In this document: piece after piece, positions 46,804-56,234 of the stretch
Position numbering within the stretch: position 1 is the first letter of the stretch
How the letters are laid out: every line of letters begins with the position of its first letter
Assembly: GCA_027450045.1 (NCBI GenBank)
Contig: DAIDKM010000009.1
Location: 1-57,603 of the forward strand
Length of the DNA: 57,603 bases
DNA from: Paludibacter sp.
GTDB taxonomy: Bacteria; Bacteroidota; Bacteroidia; Bacteroidales; Paludibacteraceae
Direction of reading: 5' to 3'
Notes under the pieces: generated by a model
Databases searched by the model: none
Told to the model about the DNA's origin: nothing
Seen by the model: the letters and a program-made list of their open reading frames with translations, nothing else
Made by a program: the position numbers and the translations under genes

Positions 46804-48360
46804 TTACTTTTTGAATATTATTTTGAATCCAAGCACCTCCCATTCGGGGAGTATCGCCGGTTTGTCGATTACCAATGCATCATCTTCCTGGTGCCATTTC
46901 AAATGTTCTTTGCTGCCTAACATTGTGATGTATGCAATAGCTCTCTTTTCGTAAGGATTATTTTTACGTAATGACAGAATGCGAATATCATCGGTGGGTT
47001 TACCAAGACAGAAAGCATAAAGGGTTTTCCCTTTGGTGGTAAAACGAATGTTTTGAGCACTGTATTTTAATTTGCCTTCATTGAACATACTGGTCTTTAC
47101 TACTTTTGCATTGGCAGGATTTTCTCCATAGACTTTCCATGGGCGGGAAGCGTAAATGCCTTCGCCGTTGGCAGCAATCCATTGTTCAATGCCACTCAGA
47201 ATATGAAGCATATCCGGTTCTAAATATCCTTCAGGCGTTTGCACCACATTGAGCAGTAGATTACCGTTTTTGCTGACAATGTCCACAAGCATCTGAACAA
47301 TTTCCGTAGCGCTTTTGTATTTCTGTCCCGTACGATAGAACCAATCGCCGATAGAAGTATCTGTTTGCCATGGATATTTACTGAGCGTATCCATCACTCC
47401 CCGTTCCACATCTTGCACAAATCTTCCTTGCGAAGGTTCTTTGCAAGTATAGACCGCTTCCAATTGTCCCTTATGTTGAGCCATGTTATCATTATAGAAA
47501 TGAGCAATAAGGCTGCGTCCAATATTTCCAAAAGGCAATGCACTGTCTGAATAGAGCAGATCGGGATGATACTTGTCAATCAACTCCCGTATGGAATAAT
47601 ACCATTCATGCTGCCATTCCGGATTATTCGTCAGCCAGCCATTATCTCCCGGAGCTGCTTTGCGATGGTACAAATCAAAGTATTTTGGGTTATTGGCATC
47701 ATAAGGAACTCCTTTCATTGGCCCGATAGAATCTGCGCTATGAGCAGCTTGAAACCAGGTATAACTTGCGCCAAGATGTTCCGAAACGCCAAAATGCAAT
47801 CCTTGTTTCTTGGCCTCTTTTTGCCACGTTCCCACTACATCTTTATGAGGCCCATAATTGACGGCATTCCACTTGTGAAGTTTTGAGTTCCATAAAAAGA
47901 AATCGTCGTGATGAACGCCCATGCTGACAAAATACTTAGCTCCTACCTTTTTGTAAAGAGCCATTAGTTTGGCAGGATCCCACCTCTGTGCTTTCCACAA
48001 GGGAATAATATCTTTATAGCCAAACTTTGAAGGATGGCCATATCTTTTTAAATGATCGTTATAATCAGCTGTTTCCCATGGATGCCCTTGTTGAATGTAC
48101 ATGTTTCGGGCATACCAGTCTCCTTGTCTTGGAACCGATTGCGGCCCCCAATGTGCCCAGATGCCGAACTTGGCATCACGAAACCATTTTGGGTATTTGT
48201 ACTGCTTGAGCGACTGGTCGGTGGGTTTGAACTTTCCTTTTGGATAGGGAATGGTATCAAAATGTGCCGGATAATGATCCAATTGTGCAAAAACACCTAA
48301 TGAACAAAACATCAGCAATGTGGTTGCGATAATGACCTTTTTTAATGGAAAATGTTTCAT
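46804..48360 (-). CDS. Alpha-L-fucosidase, GH29
   Basis: A 518-residue exported retaining fucosidase. Residues 1-25 are a signal peptide ending in VFAQ. The catalytic barrel has KFGIWAHWGPQSVPRQGDWYARNMY, a His-His-Asp loop at 150-152 (VHHDDFF), GVSEHLGASYTWFQ and the nucleophile Asp272 in DLLYSDSALPFG. A C-terminal beta domain follows (about 400-518). It releases alpha-linked L-fucose; linkage preference is not clear. It is co-transcribed with fucI and lies 93 nt after GH95. Confidence 0.96.
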   Translation of the reverse strand: MKHFPLKKVIIATTLLMFCSLGVFAQLDHYPAHFDTIPYPKGKFKPTDQSLKQYKYPKWFRDAKFGIWAHWGPQSVPRQGDWYARNMYIQQGHPWETADYNDHLKRYGHPSKFGYKDIIPLWKAQRWDPAKLMALYKKVGAKYFVSMGVHHDDFFLWNSKLHKWNAVNYGPHKDVVGTWQKEAKKQGLHFGVSEHLGASYTWFQAAHSADSIGPMKGVPYDANNPKYFDLYHRKAAPGDNGWLTNNPEWQHEWYYSIRELIDKYHPDLLYSDSALPFGNIGRSLIAHFYNDNMAQHKGQLEAVYTCKEPSQGRFVQDVERGVMDTLSKYPWQTDTSIGDWFYRTGQKYKSATEIVQMLVDIVSKNGNLLLNVVQTPEGYLEPDMLHILSGIEQWIAANGEGIYASRPWKVYGENPANAKVVKTSMFNEGKLKYSAQNIRFTTKGKTLYAFCLGKPTDDIRILSLRKNNPYEKRAIAYITMLGSKEHLKWHQEDDALVIDKPAILPEWEVLGFKIIFKK

Positions 48361-48405
48361 GATGATTATTGTATTAAGATGAGTATGATTTTCTGTTGAC
48401 TTTAT

Positions 48406-48442
48406 TTATTCACGGTGTGACTCCAAGTCACGCCGTGAATAA
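48406..48442 (-). promoter_or_regulatory. Intercistronic 17-bp hairpin between GH95 and GH29
   Basis: Arms at 48406-48422 and 48426-48442 pair over 17 bp with one G-U pair and a 3-nt loop, 12 nt after the GH95 stop. There is no T-run on the minus strand, so mRNA stabilisation, processing or partial attenuation is more likely than simple termination. Confidence 0.55.
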
Positions 48443-48453
48443 GTTGCATTCTT

Positions 48454-50940
48454 TTAGTTTAGGGCAGAAAAGCTGTAGGTTTTGCCTGCTTTGGTTGGTA
48501 AATCGTATAGATAACTTTTCTTTAGGATGACGCTTTGCAATTTTGCTTTGGGCGAAATGATCGGTTCTTTGATTTCAGGCAATTGAAAGAAAGGATTAGG
48601 ATTAATTCCTTTTGCTTCTTTTAGGCCAACGCCACCAACTTCTTTCAACGGATTGTGAACGCGCAGGCGACAGTTGCCCCCAAGATTCGATTGAATGACT
48701 AACTTGGTTATTTTGCCATTTTGCCATGCAATCTCTTTTACCGCAAATCCTCCTCGAGCGCAAAGTCCATTGACGTCTCCGGTTTTCCATGCATCGGGTA
48801 AAGCAGGCAAGATATGAATGGCTCCATCCTGACTTTGCAGCAACATTTCAGCAATTCCATTTGTGCAACCGAAGTTTCCATCAATTTGAAAAGGTGGATG
48901 AGCGTCGAATAAGTTAGGATATGTTCCTCCTCCGTCCTGTCCTCCTAATGGTGTCAATTGATCCCTGATTAACTTGTAAGCATGATTTCCATCGAGAAAA
49001 CGTGCCCAAAGATTTACTTTCCACCCCATTGACCAACCGGTGGATACATCGCCCCGCTCTATTAATGAAGTTCTGGCTGCTTCAAATAATTGCGGTGTGT
49101 GATAAGGCGAGATTTGATTGGATGGAAATGCTCCGTACAAATGTGAAACATGGCGATGGTGATCGGTTGGATTGTCCCAATCGTGCATCCATTCTTGTAA
49201 TTGTCCATATTTCCCGATGTGCATGGGTGGTAACCGTTTTCGCATGGCGATAAGGGTATCGGCAAAGGCATGATCTTTGTTCAAAATATGTGAAGCAGCA
49301 ATCATTTCGCTAAACAGGTCGAATACAATTTGATTGTCCATCGTGGTACCAGCAGTTATGGCAGCTTGCTTCCCTCCGTCATACGTATATTCATGTTCAG
49401 GAGAATCGGAAGGCGCTACAACTAACCAATGACTATTTGGGTAAGGTTGTAACACATCGGCAAAATATTGGCAAGCGCCTTTCAGTACAGGATAATAGTC
49501 TTTCAGGAACGTTTTATTGCCGCTGTAGTCATAATGTTTCCATATATTTTGTGATAACCATGCACCCCCTGTTGGCCAGAGACCCCAATCGAAAGCACCA
49601 TCCACAGGATCGGTAATACGCCAAATGTCGGTGTTGTGATGGGTCATCCATCCTTTTGCTCCGTATGTTTCGCGAGCGCTTTGTTGTCCGGTTACCGAGA
49701 GATCTTTCAACATGCTGAAAAGGGGTTGTTGCATTTCACTCATGTTGGCGATCTCCGCAGGCCAATAGTTCATTTCGGTGTTAATATTGATGGTGTATTT
49801 ACTATCCCATGGCGGCATCATTTCGTTGTTCCAGATTCCTTGCAACGTAGCGGGTTGTCCACCAGGTTGAGAACTAGAAATCAGCAAGTAACGTCCGAAT
49901 TGAAAATAGAGCGACACTAATTGCGGATCGTTATCATATGCAAATTGTTCCAATCGTATGTTGGTAGGATTCTTGATCGAGTCTGTTACACCAAGATTCA
50001 AGGTTACCCGGTTGAAAAATTGGTGATAAGCCTCTATTTGAGTTTTTAATGCTTCATCATACGGTTTTGTCAATGCTTCCTGAAGATAATGATTTGCCTT
50101 TTTCTCAGCATCTATGGTTAAGTCGTGATAGTTCTTAAAGTTGGTGGCAATGGAAATATAAAGCGTCACGGTGTCTGCATTGCTGATAAATAATTGTGTT
50201 GAATCAGAGTGAAGAGTTCCTCCATTGACCACTGCTTTTGTCAGGGAAACAAATTTCACCTGTCCTTTTTTCCCCTCATGATCACCGGTAATTCCATTTA
50301 ATATGAGTTCGTCTTTATTGGTTGATAGTTCGTGCTTTTGCGGACTTTTCATCGATAAGTTACACGTAATACTGTGTGGTTTGTCTGCCGTCAACCGAAC
50401 GATGATTACCTGATCGGGAAAAGAGGAAAACATAGTGCGATGATAGGTGACACCATTAACCTGATATGAAACGGAAGCCGTTGCATTCCCTATATTAAGG
50501 TCACGGTAATAATGCGTGTATTGTTCCTGTCCCGGAAATTCAATGAACAAACTTCCGACAGGTTGATAAGGCATTCCGTTATCCGTAGAGTGGACATGAG
50601 CGTTGGCATACTTTTGCGCTTGTTCGTAGTGTCCGGCAAAAAGTAATTGACGAATCACGGGAATGGCTTTCCCGGTTTCGGGATTAATGTTATTTCCCGG
50701 CCCTCCTGCCCAGACAGTTCCTTCATTAAGTTGCAATTCTTCTTTTGCTGGTGTGCCATAAATCATAGCTGCCAAACGTCCATTGCCAACAGGCAGCGCT
50801 TCCACCCATTTTGTGGCGGGATGATCGTACCAAAGGCGAAGATTTGGATCACTGGTTGTTTTTGTCTGAGCGCTGAGTTGTAGCGTGAAACAAAAAAACA
50901 GTAAGAGGATGATTGTGCTTGCAATTTTGTTTGTGTTCAT
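48454..50940 (-). CDS. Alpha-L-fucosidase, GH95 (1,2-alpha-fucosidase type)
   Basis: An 828-residue exported inverting fucosidase. Residues 1-25 are a signal peptide ending in LSAQ. The N-terminal beta domain has WYDHPATKWVEALPVGNGRLAAMIYG and NEGTVWAGGPGNN. The (alpha/alpha)6 barrel includes NTEMNYWPAEIANMSEM and the C-terminal AHPPFQIDGNFGCTNGIAEMLLQS, both hallmarks of GH95. It would cut terminal alpha-1,2-fucose from host or algal/plant glycans. The ATG at 50940 starts right before the signal peptide; an upstream ATG at 50991 is less likely. Position in a fuc locus supports the substrate. Confidence 0.96.
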   Translation of the reverse strand: MNTNKIASTIILLLFFCFTLQLSAQTKTTSDPNLRLWYDHPATKWVEALPVGNGRLAAMIYGTPAKEELQLNEGTVWAGGPGNNINPETGKAIPVIRQLLFAGHYEQAQKYANAHVHSTDNGMPYQPVGSLFIEFPGQEQYTHYYRDLNIGNATASVSYQVNGVTYHRTMFSSFPDQVIIVRLTADKPHSITCNLSMKSPQKHELSTNKDELILNGITGDHEGKKGQVKFVSLTKAVVNGGTLHSDSTQLFISNADTVTLYISIATNFKNYHDLTIDAEKKANHYLQEALTKPYDEALKTQIEAYHQFFNRVTLNLGVTDSIKNPTNIRLEQFAYDNDPQLVSLYFQFGRYLLISSSQPGGQPATLQGIWNNEMMPPWDSKYTININTEMNYWPAEIANMSEMQQPLFSMLKDLSVTGQQSARETYGAKGWMTHHNTDIWRITDPVDGAFDWGLWPTGGAWLSQNIWKHYDYSGNKTFLKDYYPVLKGACQYFADVLQPYPNSHWLVVAPSDSPEHEYTYDGGKQAAITAGTTMDNQIVFDLFSEMIAASHILNKDHAFADTLIAMRKRLPPMHIGKYGQLQEWMHDWDNPTDHHRHVSHLYGAFPSNQISPYHTPQLFEAARTSLIERGDVSTGWSMGWKVNLWARFLDGNHAYKLIRDQLTPLGGQDGGGTYPNLFDAHPPFQIDGNFGCTNGIAEMLLQSQDGAIHILPALPDAWKTGDVNGLCARGGFAVKEIAWQNGKITKLVIQSNLGGNCRLRVHNPLKEVGGVGLKEAKGINPNPFFQLPEIKEPIISPKAKLQSVILKKSYLYDLPTKAGKTYSFSALN

Positions 50941-51015
50941 TTGATTAAGGAATAATAAGTAATTGCGAATGCGAAATATGCCTGAAATCAAGCATATTTT
51001 GTTCCTGTTTATTGG

Positions 51016-52137
51016 TCAAATTTTCGTGTCGTTCAAATTGACGCCGAGTACTTTTATAGCTATTTCATTCAATGATTCGAAACTGCCTTTAAAGTGCATG
51101 GTGGTATGGTTATGAACAATAGTTTCTCCAGCTTTCAAACGCGCTGCAGGCGAAGAGGTTTCAATTTCATAAAACGGTCCCATAATACTTCCGTCTTCAA
51201 GCGGGCCATCATTGTACGAATTGATCACGTCCCCTTTGAAGGGTTCATCCTGATGTTCCCACATGGAATTGACATACACATTGTCTTTTTTCTCAAAGTT
51301 AAAATGCACGATGGTCAACGTTTCATTTTCAGCATCATAGGCTCCTGCATAGGGTATGGTCATTTCAGGAGGAATGCCGATCTTTCCCCGTTTGTTTCCG
51401 TCTCCTTTGAAAAGAATGGCGCGATCGTTCACCTTCAACCGGTCAGCATCAATCTTCCCAAAATAACGATCGTTTATGGTTGTCTGATCCGATTTCTTAT
51501 ACGGAATGATGACGGTATTCTTTTCCGACGGAATAAATTGACCCAATATCCAGATGGATAACATACCGGTTGATTCACTCCATTCAAACTCACCGGTGTT
51601 GGTGAGTTGGTTTTGAGAAGTAAATACGATAGAATCCACTCCTTCGGGAATTGCCATTCCTAATTCATTGGAAACTGTTGCTTCATCGAGCAATGCAACG
51701 CTCCGGTCAAGACGACAAGATAAAGTTTTCCCTGTCCAGTTTTTTAAAACAGCCGATTTAGTAAACGTTGCTTTTTTTGCATCCGTGTGAGTCAGGTTCC
51801 ATTTGTCGGTATCAATCAACGATGGAGCTTGCCAGTCATCGAATCCAAAATTGCTTCCTTCTTCAAAGAAAATGGAGTATTGTCCGCCTTCCGGGCCGAG
51901 CCAGTAACGATCCTCACCACCGAAATTATTGCAATGAGGAAGACATTGCTCCGATGATATTAAATCGTAGTTAATCCATCCGAAGCTATATCCATCTTCT
52001 CCGTCGGAACTGCTTGTCAACACTCTGCCTTGAAGATCGGGTGTAAGCAGCAGTCGTTTATTGTCGCTTCGTAATTCTACCAATTGAAAATGATTCGATA
52101 GAAATTTTTTGTCGTTTCCGTAGGTTTTGTTTTCCAT
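51016..52137 (-). CDS. DUF6786-like protein, possibly a sugar mutarotase-fold enzyme
   Basis: A 373-residue cytoplasmic protein. It has a beta-rich composition with GRVLTSSSDGEDGYSFGWINYDLI, NNFGGEDRYWLGPEGGQYSIFF, and a C-terminal IVHNHTTMHFKGSFESLNEIAIKVL. The GGEDRYWLGPEGG stretch and the general layout resemble aldose-1-epimerase/galactose-mutarotase-fold proteins, and I think it is the DUF6786 family, but this is recall. No signal peptide. The ATG at 52137 is preferred to a TTG at 52146. It lies 11 nt after the alcohol dehydrogenase, in the fucose locus, so action on fucose or a fucose-derived intermediate is plausible. Confidence 0.7.
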   Translation of the reverse strand: MENKTYGNDKKFLSNHFQLVELRSDNKRLLLTPDLQGRVLTSSSDGEDGYSFGWINYDLISSEQCLPHCNNFGGEDRYWLGPEGGQYSIFFEEGSNFGFDDWQAPSLIDTDKWNLTHTDAKKATFTKSAVLKNWTGKTLSCRLDRSVALLDEATVSNELGMAIPEGVDSIVFTSQNQLTNTGEFEWSESTGMLSIWILGQFIPSEKNTVIIPYKKSDQTTINDRYFGKIDADRLKVNDRAILFKGDGNKRGKIGIPPEMTIPYAGAYDAENETLTIVHFNFEKKDNVYVNSMWEHQDEPFKGDVINSYNDGPLEDGSIMGPFYEIETSSPAARLKAGETIVHNHTTMHFKGSFESLNEIAIKVLGVNLNDTKI

Positions 52138-52148
52138 TAAATTCAACG

Positions 52149-53210
52149 TTATTTAATTTCCTCGTCAAACACCACAGCCACTTTACCACATTTACCTTCT
52201 GCCATCAGAGCAAAAGCATCCGAAGCATTGTCGAGTGTGTATCGATTGGTCACCAAGTCTTCAGGATGAATTCCCCACCGGACAATGCGCTCCACTAACT
52301 CTTCCATACGCCAGATATTCGTTACCCATGAACCATAAATGGTTTTTTGATCGTGAATCAAATCGGGACTTGGATTCAGCTCCATGGTACCTCCTTCGCC
52401 GATAAGTACTATCTTTCCCCATTTTCGTGTTGCACGAACTGCTAATTGACGACCTAAGGTATGCCCAGAACAATCCACCGATTTTTCAACTCCCATTCCT
52501 CCGGTTAACTCCAATATTTTTGCTGCGGCATTTGCATCCGAAAGGAAAGCATGATCGACCAATCCTTTTTCAATGGCAATATCCACGCGTTCCTGAACCG
52601 TATCTACCCCGATTACTTTGATTGCACCCATTGCTTTAACCAACATACAAGCGGCAAGTCCTACAGGGCCAAGACCAACTACCAATACAGCGTCATTCCC
52701 ACTGATCCCGATTTTCTCCAATCCTTCATACACGGTGCCAAATCCACAGGCAACTTGTGCTCCATCGGTATAGGTCAACGAATCAGGAAGTAAAACAAGG
52801 TCTTTTTCTTCCGCTAAAAGATATTCGGCCATACCACCGTCACGTTGCCAACCGTAAGCACGACGATACTTGCTGGTGCAACTAATCATGTAACCACGAC
52901 GGCAATCATTGCAAACACCACATCCTGAGATATGATAAACAATCACCCGGTCGCCTTCTTTGAAACGACGAAGTCCGGGACCGCATTGTACAATCTGTCC
53001 TGAAGGTTCGTGACCGCAAACTTTATTTTGATAACCTTCAGGTCCTTTGCCTAAATGTTCTCTGTATATGGCACGGATGTCGCTGCCACAAATAGTTGAA
53101 GACTTCATTTTGATTAAAACTTCTCCATGTCCGGGTACAGGAATATCCATTTCTTTTAGTTCTACCGTACTATTTCCCGGTAAATATGCCGCTTGCATTT
53201 TCTTACTCAT
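52149..53210 (-). CDS. Zinc-dependent alcohol dehydrogenase (MDR family)
   Basis: A 353-residue cytoplasmic medium-chain dehydrogenase. Catalytic Zn ligands: Cys41 (TICGSD), His67-Glu68 (CGHEPSG). Structural Zn: Cys97, 100, 103 and 111. The NAD-binding Rossmann motif is GLGPVG (179-184), followed by VIGVDTVQERV; the acidic residue after the second strand favours NAD over NADP. It resembles sorbitol/threonine-type dehydrogenases, so a sugar alcohol, aldose or small diol substrate is likely. Between an aldo/keto reductase and the DUF6786-like gene, it could oxidise fucose or act in lactaldehyde/propanediol steps; neither is proven. Confidence 0.9.
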   Translation of the reverse strand: MSKKMQAAYLPGNSTVELKEMDIPVPGHGEVLIKMKSSTICGSDIRAIYREHLGKGPEGYQNKVCGHEPSGQIVQCGPGLRRFKEGDRVIVYHISGCGVCNDCRRGYMISCTSKYRRAYGWQRDGGMAEYLLAEEKDLVLLPDSLTYTDGAQVACGFGTVYEGLEKIGISGNDAVLVVGLGPVGLAACMLVKAMGAIKVIGVDTVQERVDIAIEKGLVDHAFLSDANAAAKILELTGGMGVEKSVDCSGHTLGRQLAVRATRKWGKIVLIGEGGTMELNPSPDLIHDQKTIYGSWVTNIWRMEELVERIVRWGIHPEDLVTNRYTLDNASDAFALMAEGKCGKVAVVFDEEIK

Positions 53211-53249
53211 TTGAAATATTCTTTTGATTGTTCGTAAATAAGTTGAGTT

Positions 53250-54275
53250 TCAAATTGTTTTTATTTTGCCGTTTTCATCCCAAAGATCTTCCCATGTTGC
53301 TCCTTTCCATGTGAAAACCTGACCTTTGATAAATCGACAGTTTTTGTCAATGTTTTTAATGGCTGCCATTTCGGCATCCGTCAGCGGATCTTCGGTAACG
53401 CAACGCAAATTGCTCATGTACTTTTCTTGTTTGACGGAAAATGGAATGGGTATTTGTCCGTTTTGTACGCCCCATTTAATGCAAATCACTGCCGGATGAA
53501 CACCATGTGCTTTTGCTATTTCAAGGATGACCGGATCTGCAATGGGTGTTGTGTCATCGGGTGTTTTATCACGTTCTGGACGATTGGGTGATCCTACAGG
53601 AGAAAAACCAATTGGCTGAATATCGTGTTGAAGCAAGTAACTGAACAGTGCCGGTTGTTGAAAATGCGGATGAAGTTCCATCTCATTGCATGCCGGTTTT
53701 ATGTTGCAATCGCGCAACAGTAATTCCATTTTCGGAATGGTCATGTTGGATGTGCCGATGTTTTTCACCAAGCCCATTTCTACCAACTTTTCCATGTCGC
53801 GCCATGTTTTCATATAATCGGTATGGATATAAGGTCTGGCATTGGCATCGCGCGATTCGACGGAAACCCCTTTAGCATGTGAATTCGGGAATGGCCAATG
53901 CACCAAGTACAAATCTAAGTAGTCGAGTTGCAAATCAGCGAGCGATTTTTTACATGCCCCGATCACATCATGGTGCATATCGTTCCACACTTTGGAAGTA
54001 ATCCACAACTCTTCCCGTTTCACTTTGCCTTCTGCAATGAGTTGAGCGATTACTTCGCCGATCTCTTTTTCATTTCCATAAACCGATGCACAGTCAATAT
54101 GGCGATAGCCCAGACATATAGCATCACGAACCGCATTGGCAATGGTTTGATTGTCATAATTATCCGAACCAAACGTTCCGAGACCTACCACGGGCATCTC
54201 CGCTCCTGTATTTAACTTCTTCTTTGGTACTTTGTTTGGATCAACAACGTTTGAAATGTTTTGATTAGTAAGCAT
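53250..54275 (-). CDS. Aldo/keto reductase
   Basis: A 341-residue NADPH-type AKR. The catalytic tetrad is Asp61 (GYRHIDCASVYGNE), Tyr66, Lys95 (WITSKVWN) and His126 (YLVHWPFP). The NADPH region IPIPFSVKQEKYMSNL is present. The start ATG at 54275 is favoured over a TTG at 54311. It is in the fucose locus, 39 nt before the dehydrogenase gene. Reduction of L-lactaldehyde or oxidation of L-fucose are the two family activities that fit, but the sequence does not decide. Confidence 0.9.
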   Translation of the reverse strand: MLTNQNISNVVDPNKVPKKKLNTGAEMPVVGLGTFGSDNYDNQTIANAVRDAICLGYRHIDCASVYGNEKEIGEVIAQLIAEGKVKREELWITSKVWNDMHHDVIGACKKSLADLQLDYLDLYLVHWPFPNSHAKGVSVESRDANARPYIHTDYMKTWRDMEKLVEMGLVKNIGTSNMTIPKMELLLRDCNIKPACNEMELHPHFQQPALFSYLLQHDIQPIGFSPVGSPNRPERDKTPDDTTPIADPVILEIAKAHGVHPAVICIKWGVQNGQIPIPFSVKQEKYMSNLRCVTEDPLTDAEMAAIKNIDKNCRFIKGQVFTWKGATWEDLWDENGKIKTI

Positions 54276-54483
54276 ATTGTTTATATTGAGTGATACGAAA
54301 GCAATTGACAATTGATAGTTGACAATTAATTAGCAATCTTTTAGTTACAGTTACTCTGTTATTCAATTACTATTTTATGTTACTCTCTTTAGTTCACAAA
54401 ACAGATTTTTCTTCTCTGACTTCTCAACTTCCTGTAACTTCCATATTCCTACTGACTACCGGCTACTAACGACTATCTACCGG

Positions 54484-54858
54484 TTATTCTCTCATTTTAT
54501 AGATCCGTTCTACCAATTGCCATTTATCTTTGGCAGATGAGGTAGCCGATGTTTTCTGAAATTTTGAAACATACGTTTCCCATTCCGATTGTCGAGGCTT
54601 GTTAGCCAGTTTGCTCATGGCTTTGTCATGATCAAAGTCGGGTAGGGTATCCATAATCATAAACAAGGTGGTGCCTGCGAGATAGATTTCCATATCAAGT
54701 ATGCCGACTTCGCGCATTCCTTGTGTAATTTCGGGCCATGCAGCTCCGGCAGCATGAACTTGTTTATAGGCTGCAATCAATTCGGGATCGTCTGTTAATT
54801 CAAGTGTTTTGCAAAACCGCTTAAAGGTGGTGTAAGGTTGTTGTTCTACGTATTCCAT
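54484..54858 (-). CDS. L-rhamnose/L-fucose mutarotase, RhaM family
   Basis: A 124-residue protein of the RhaM (DUF718) fold, slightly longer than usual (about 104). The catalytic His is His35 in YKQVHAAGAAWPEI, with Trp41, GILDMEIYLAGTTLFMIMD and a C-terminal IYKM. These enzymes speed interconversion of deoxysugar anomers. Given its place directly after fucP, the substrate is likely L-fucose, even though the family is named for rhamnose and classical FucU belongs to another family. It is co-transcribed with fucP (18-nt gap). Confidence 0.88.
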   Translation of the reverse strand: MEYVEQQPYTTFKRFCKTLELTDDPELIAAYKQVHAAGAAWPEITQGMREVGILDMEIYLAGTTLFMIMDTLPDFDHDKAMSKLANKPRQSEWETYVSKFQKTSATSSAKDKWQLVERIYKMRE

Positions 54859-54876
54859 CTTGTTGGTTTAATATAG

Positions 54877-56103
54877 TTATGCTCTTATTTTATGTCCTTT
54901 CAACGCATAATAGAGGATGAAAAGGAAGCACGGAATTGGAGCGAAAAATCCGATAGCCATGGAGGAAATGTCGGCAATCCATCCCATGAAGATAGGGAAT
55001 ACGGCACCTCCAACGATAGCCATTACAATAAATGATGAAGCTCTTTTAGTTTGTTCTCCCATATTCTTTATTCCCAGTGAGAAAATGGTAGGGTACATGA
55101 TCGACATGAAAAAAAAAGAGAGAAACAACGCCACGATGGATACCATTCCAAGGCGTAAACTAATGACGGGCAAGAGCAAGACGCTCATTAGTGAATAAAT
55201 AGCCAATAACCGGGTTGGATTCATGTATTTCATGATAAATGTGCCTGAAACACGACCCACCATAAAGAGTCCAAAACCACCTATTCCCAACATGAAGGCT
55301 GCTGTTTCTTTGTCAAAGTGGGGCGTGAGCTTCGGGTCGGTCATATAGTTGACAAAGAAGCTGAAGATGCCTGTCTGAGCAGCCACATAAGCAAATTGTG
55401 CAATGACGCCCAGCACGAAATGACGGTGCTTAAATAAGGATTTCTGAACTTTTACCCCTTTATCATTGGTTGTTTCTTCCACGATCTCAGGCAGCGGCGT
55501 GCGGATATAAACAATGCTGATCAATAACACAACTGTTCCAATAATCAGGTAGGGCATAATTAACGAATGCAATTGATTGCCATCGGCACCTGCATGATTA
55601 CCCAGAATAAATAAACCACCAACAATCGGCCCGATAATCCATGCCAACCCATTGAATGATTGAGAAAAATTGATGCGTTGTTCGGCAGTTTCTTTCGGCC
55701 CCAATCGTGTCGTGTATGGATTGGCTGCTGTTTCGAGTGATGCAAGTCCACATCCCACGATAAACAACCCGATGAGAAATGACCAAAACGATTGCAGGAT
55801 GGAAGCCGACACAATGACATAGGCACCAACGGCGAATAAAAGCAGTCCCATGACAATACCCCGTTTGTATCCGTACCGTTTCATGAAAATCCCGGCAGGA
55901 ATCGCCATAAGGAAGTAGGCAATGTAAACAGAGAATTGAATCATTCCTGATTTTGCTTTTGAAATGTGAAGTACATCCTGAAAATGCTTATTAAGTACGT
56001 CCAACATGCCAAAAGCCATTCCCCAGAGAAAGAATAGCGTAGTGATTAAAATAAAGGGAAGAAGATTCTCTTTGGTGGTTAGCGGATAGGTGTTCTTTTT
56101 CAT
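54877..56103 (-). CDS. fucP: L-fucose:H+ symporter FucP
   Basis: A 408-residue MFS transporter with 12 predicted helices. Asp35 in FGMLDVLNKHFQ and Glu124 in GLASLETAANPY match the two proton/substrate acidic residues known in E. coli FucP. The GMLDVLNKHF and LETAANPY motifs separate FucP-type transporters from other MFS. The first gene of the catabolic part of the locus; 131 nt from the lacI stop, with direct repeats upstream. It imports fucose released by the periplasmic fucosidases. Confidence 0.94.
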   Translation of the reverse strand: MKKNTYPLTTKENLLPFILITTLFFLWGMAFGMLDVLNKHFQDVLHISKAKSGMIQFSVYIAYFLMAIPAGIFMKRYGYKRGIVMGLLLFAVGAYVIVSASILQSFWSFLIGLFIVGCGLASLETAANPYTTRLGPKETAEQRINFSQSFNGLAWIIGPIVGGLFILGNHAGADGNQLHSLIMPYLIIGTVVLLISIVYIRTPLPEIVEETTNDKGVKVQKSLFKHRHFVLGVIAQFAYVAAQTGIFSFFVNYMTDPKLTPHFDKETAAFMLGIGGFGLFMVGRVSGTFIMKYMNPTRLLAIYSLMSVLLLPVISLRLGMVSIVALFLSFFFMSIMYPTIFSLGIKNMGEQTKRASSFIVMAIVGGAVFPIFMGWIADISSMAIGFFAPIPCFLFILYYALKGHKIRA

Positions 56104-56119
56104 GGGAGGGAGGATAATT

Positions 56120-56165
56120 GAATAACTGATTAATTGATTAATTGATTGAAGGAATAACTGATTAA
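56120..56165. repeat. 14-bp direct repeat upstream of fucP
   Basis: GAATAACTGATTAA occurs at 56120-56133 and 56152-56165, a spacing of 32 bp (about three helical turns), separated by TTGATTAATTGATT. It lies in the fucP leader or promoter and could be a regulator site or a low-complexity artefact. Confidence 0.45.
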
Positions 56166-56234
56166 CTATGAACTATTTTTGCTATTTTTCTTTTAACTTC
56201 TCAACTTCCGATTTCTACCGACTACGGTCTACGT

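Noticed and set aside
52149-54275. Naming the AKR and ADH as fucose dehydrogenase and lactaldehyde reductase
   Set aside because: Location suggests such roles, but no residue visible in the sequences fixes the substrate.
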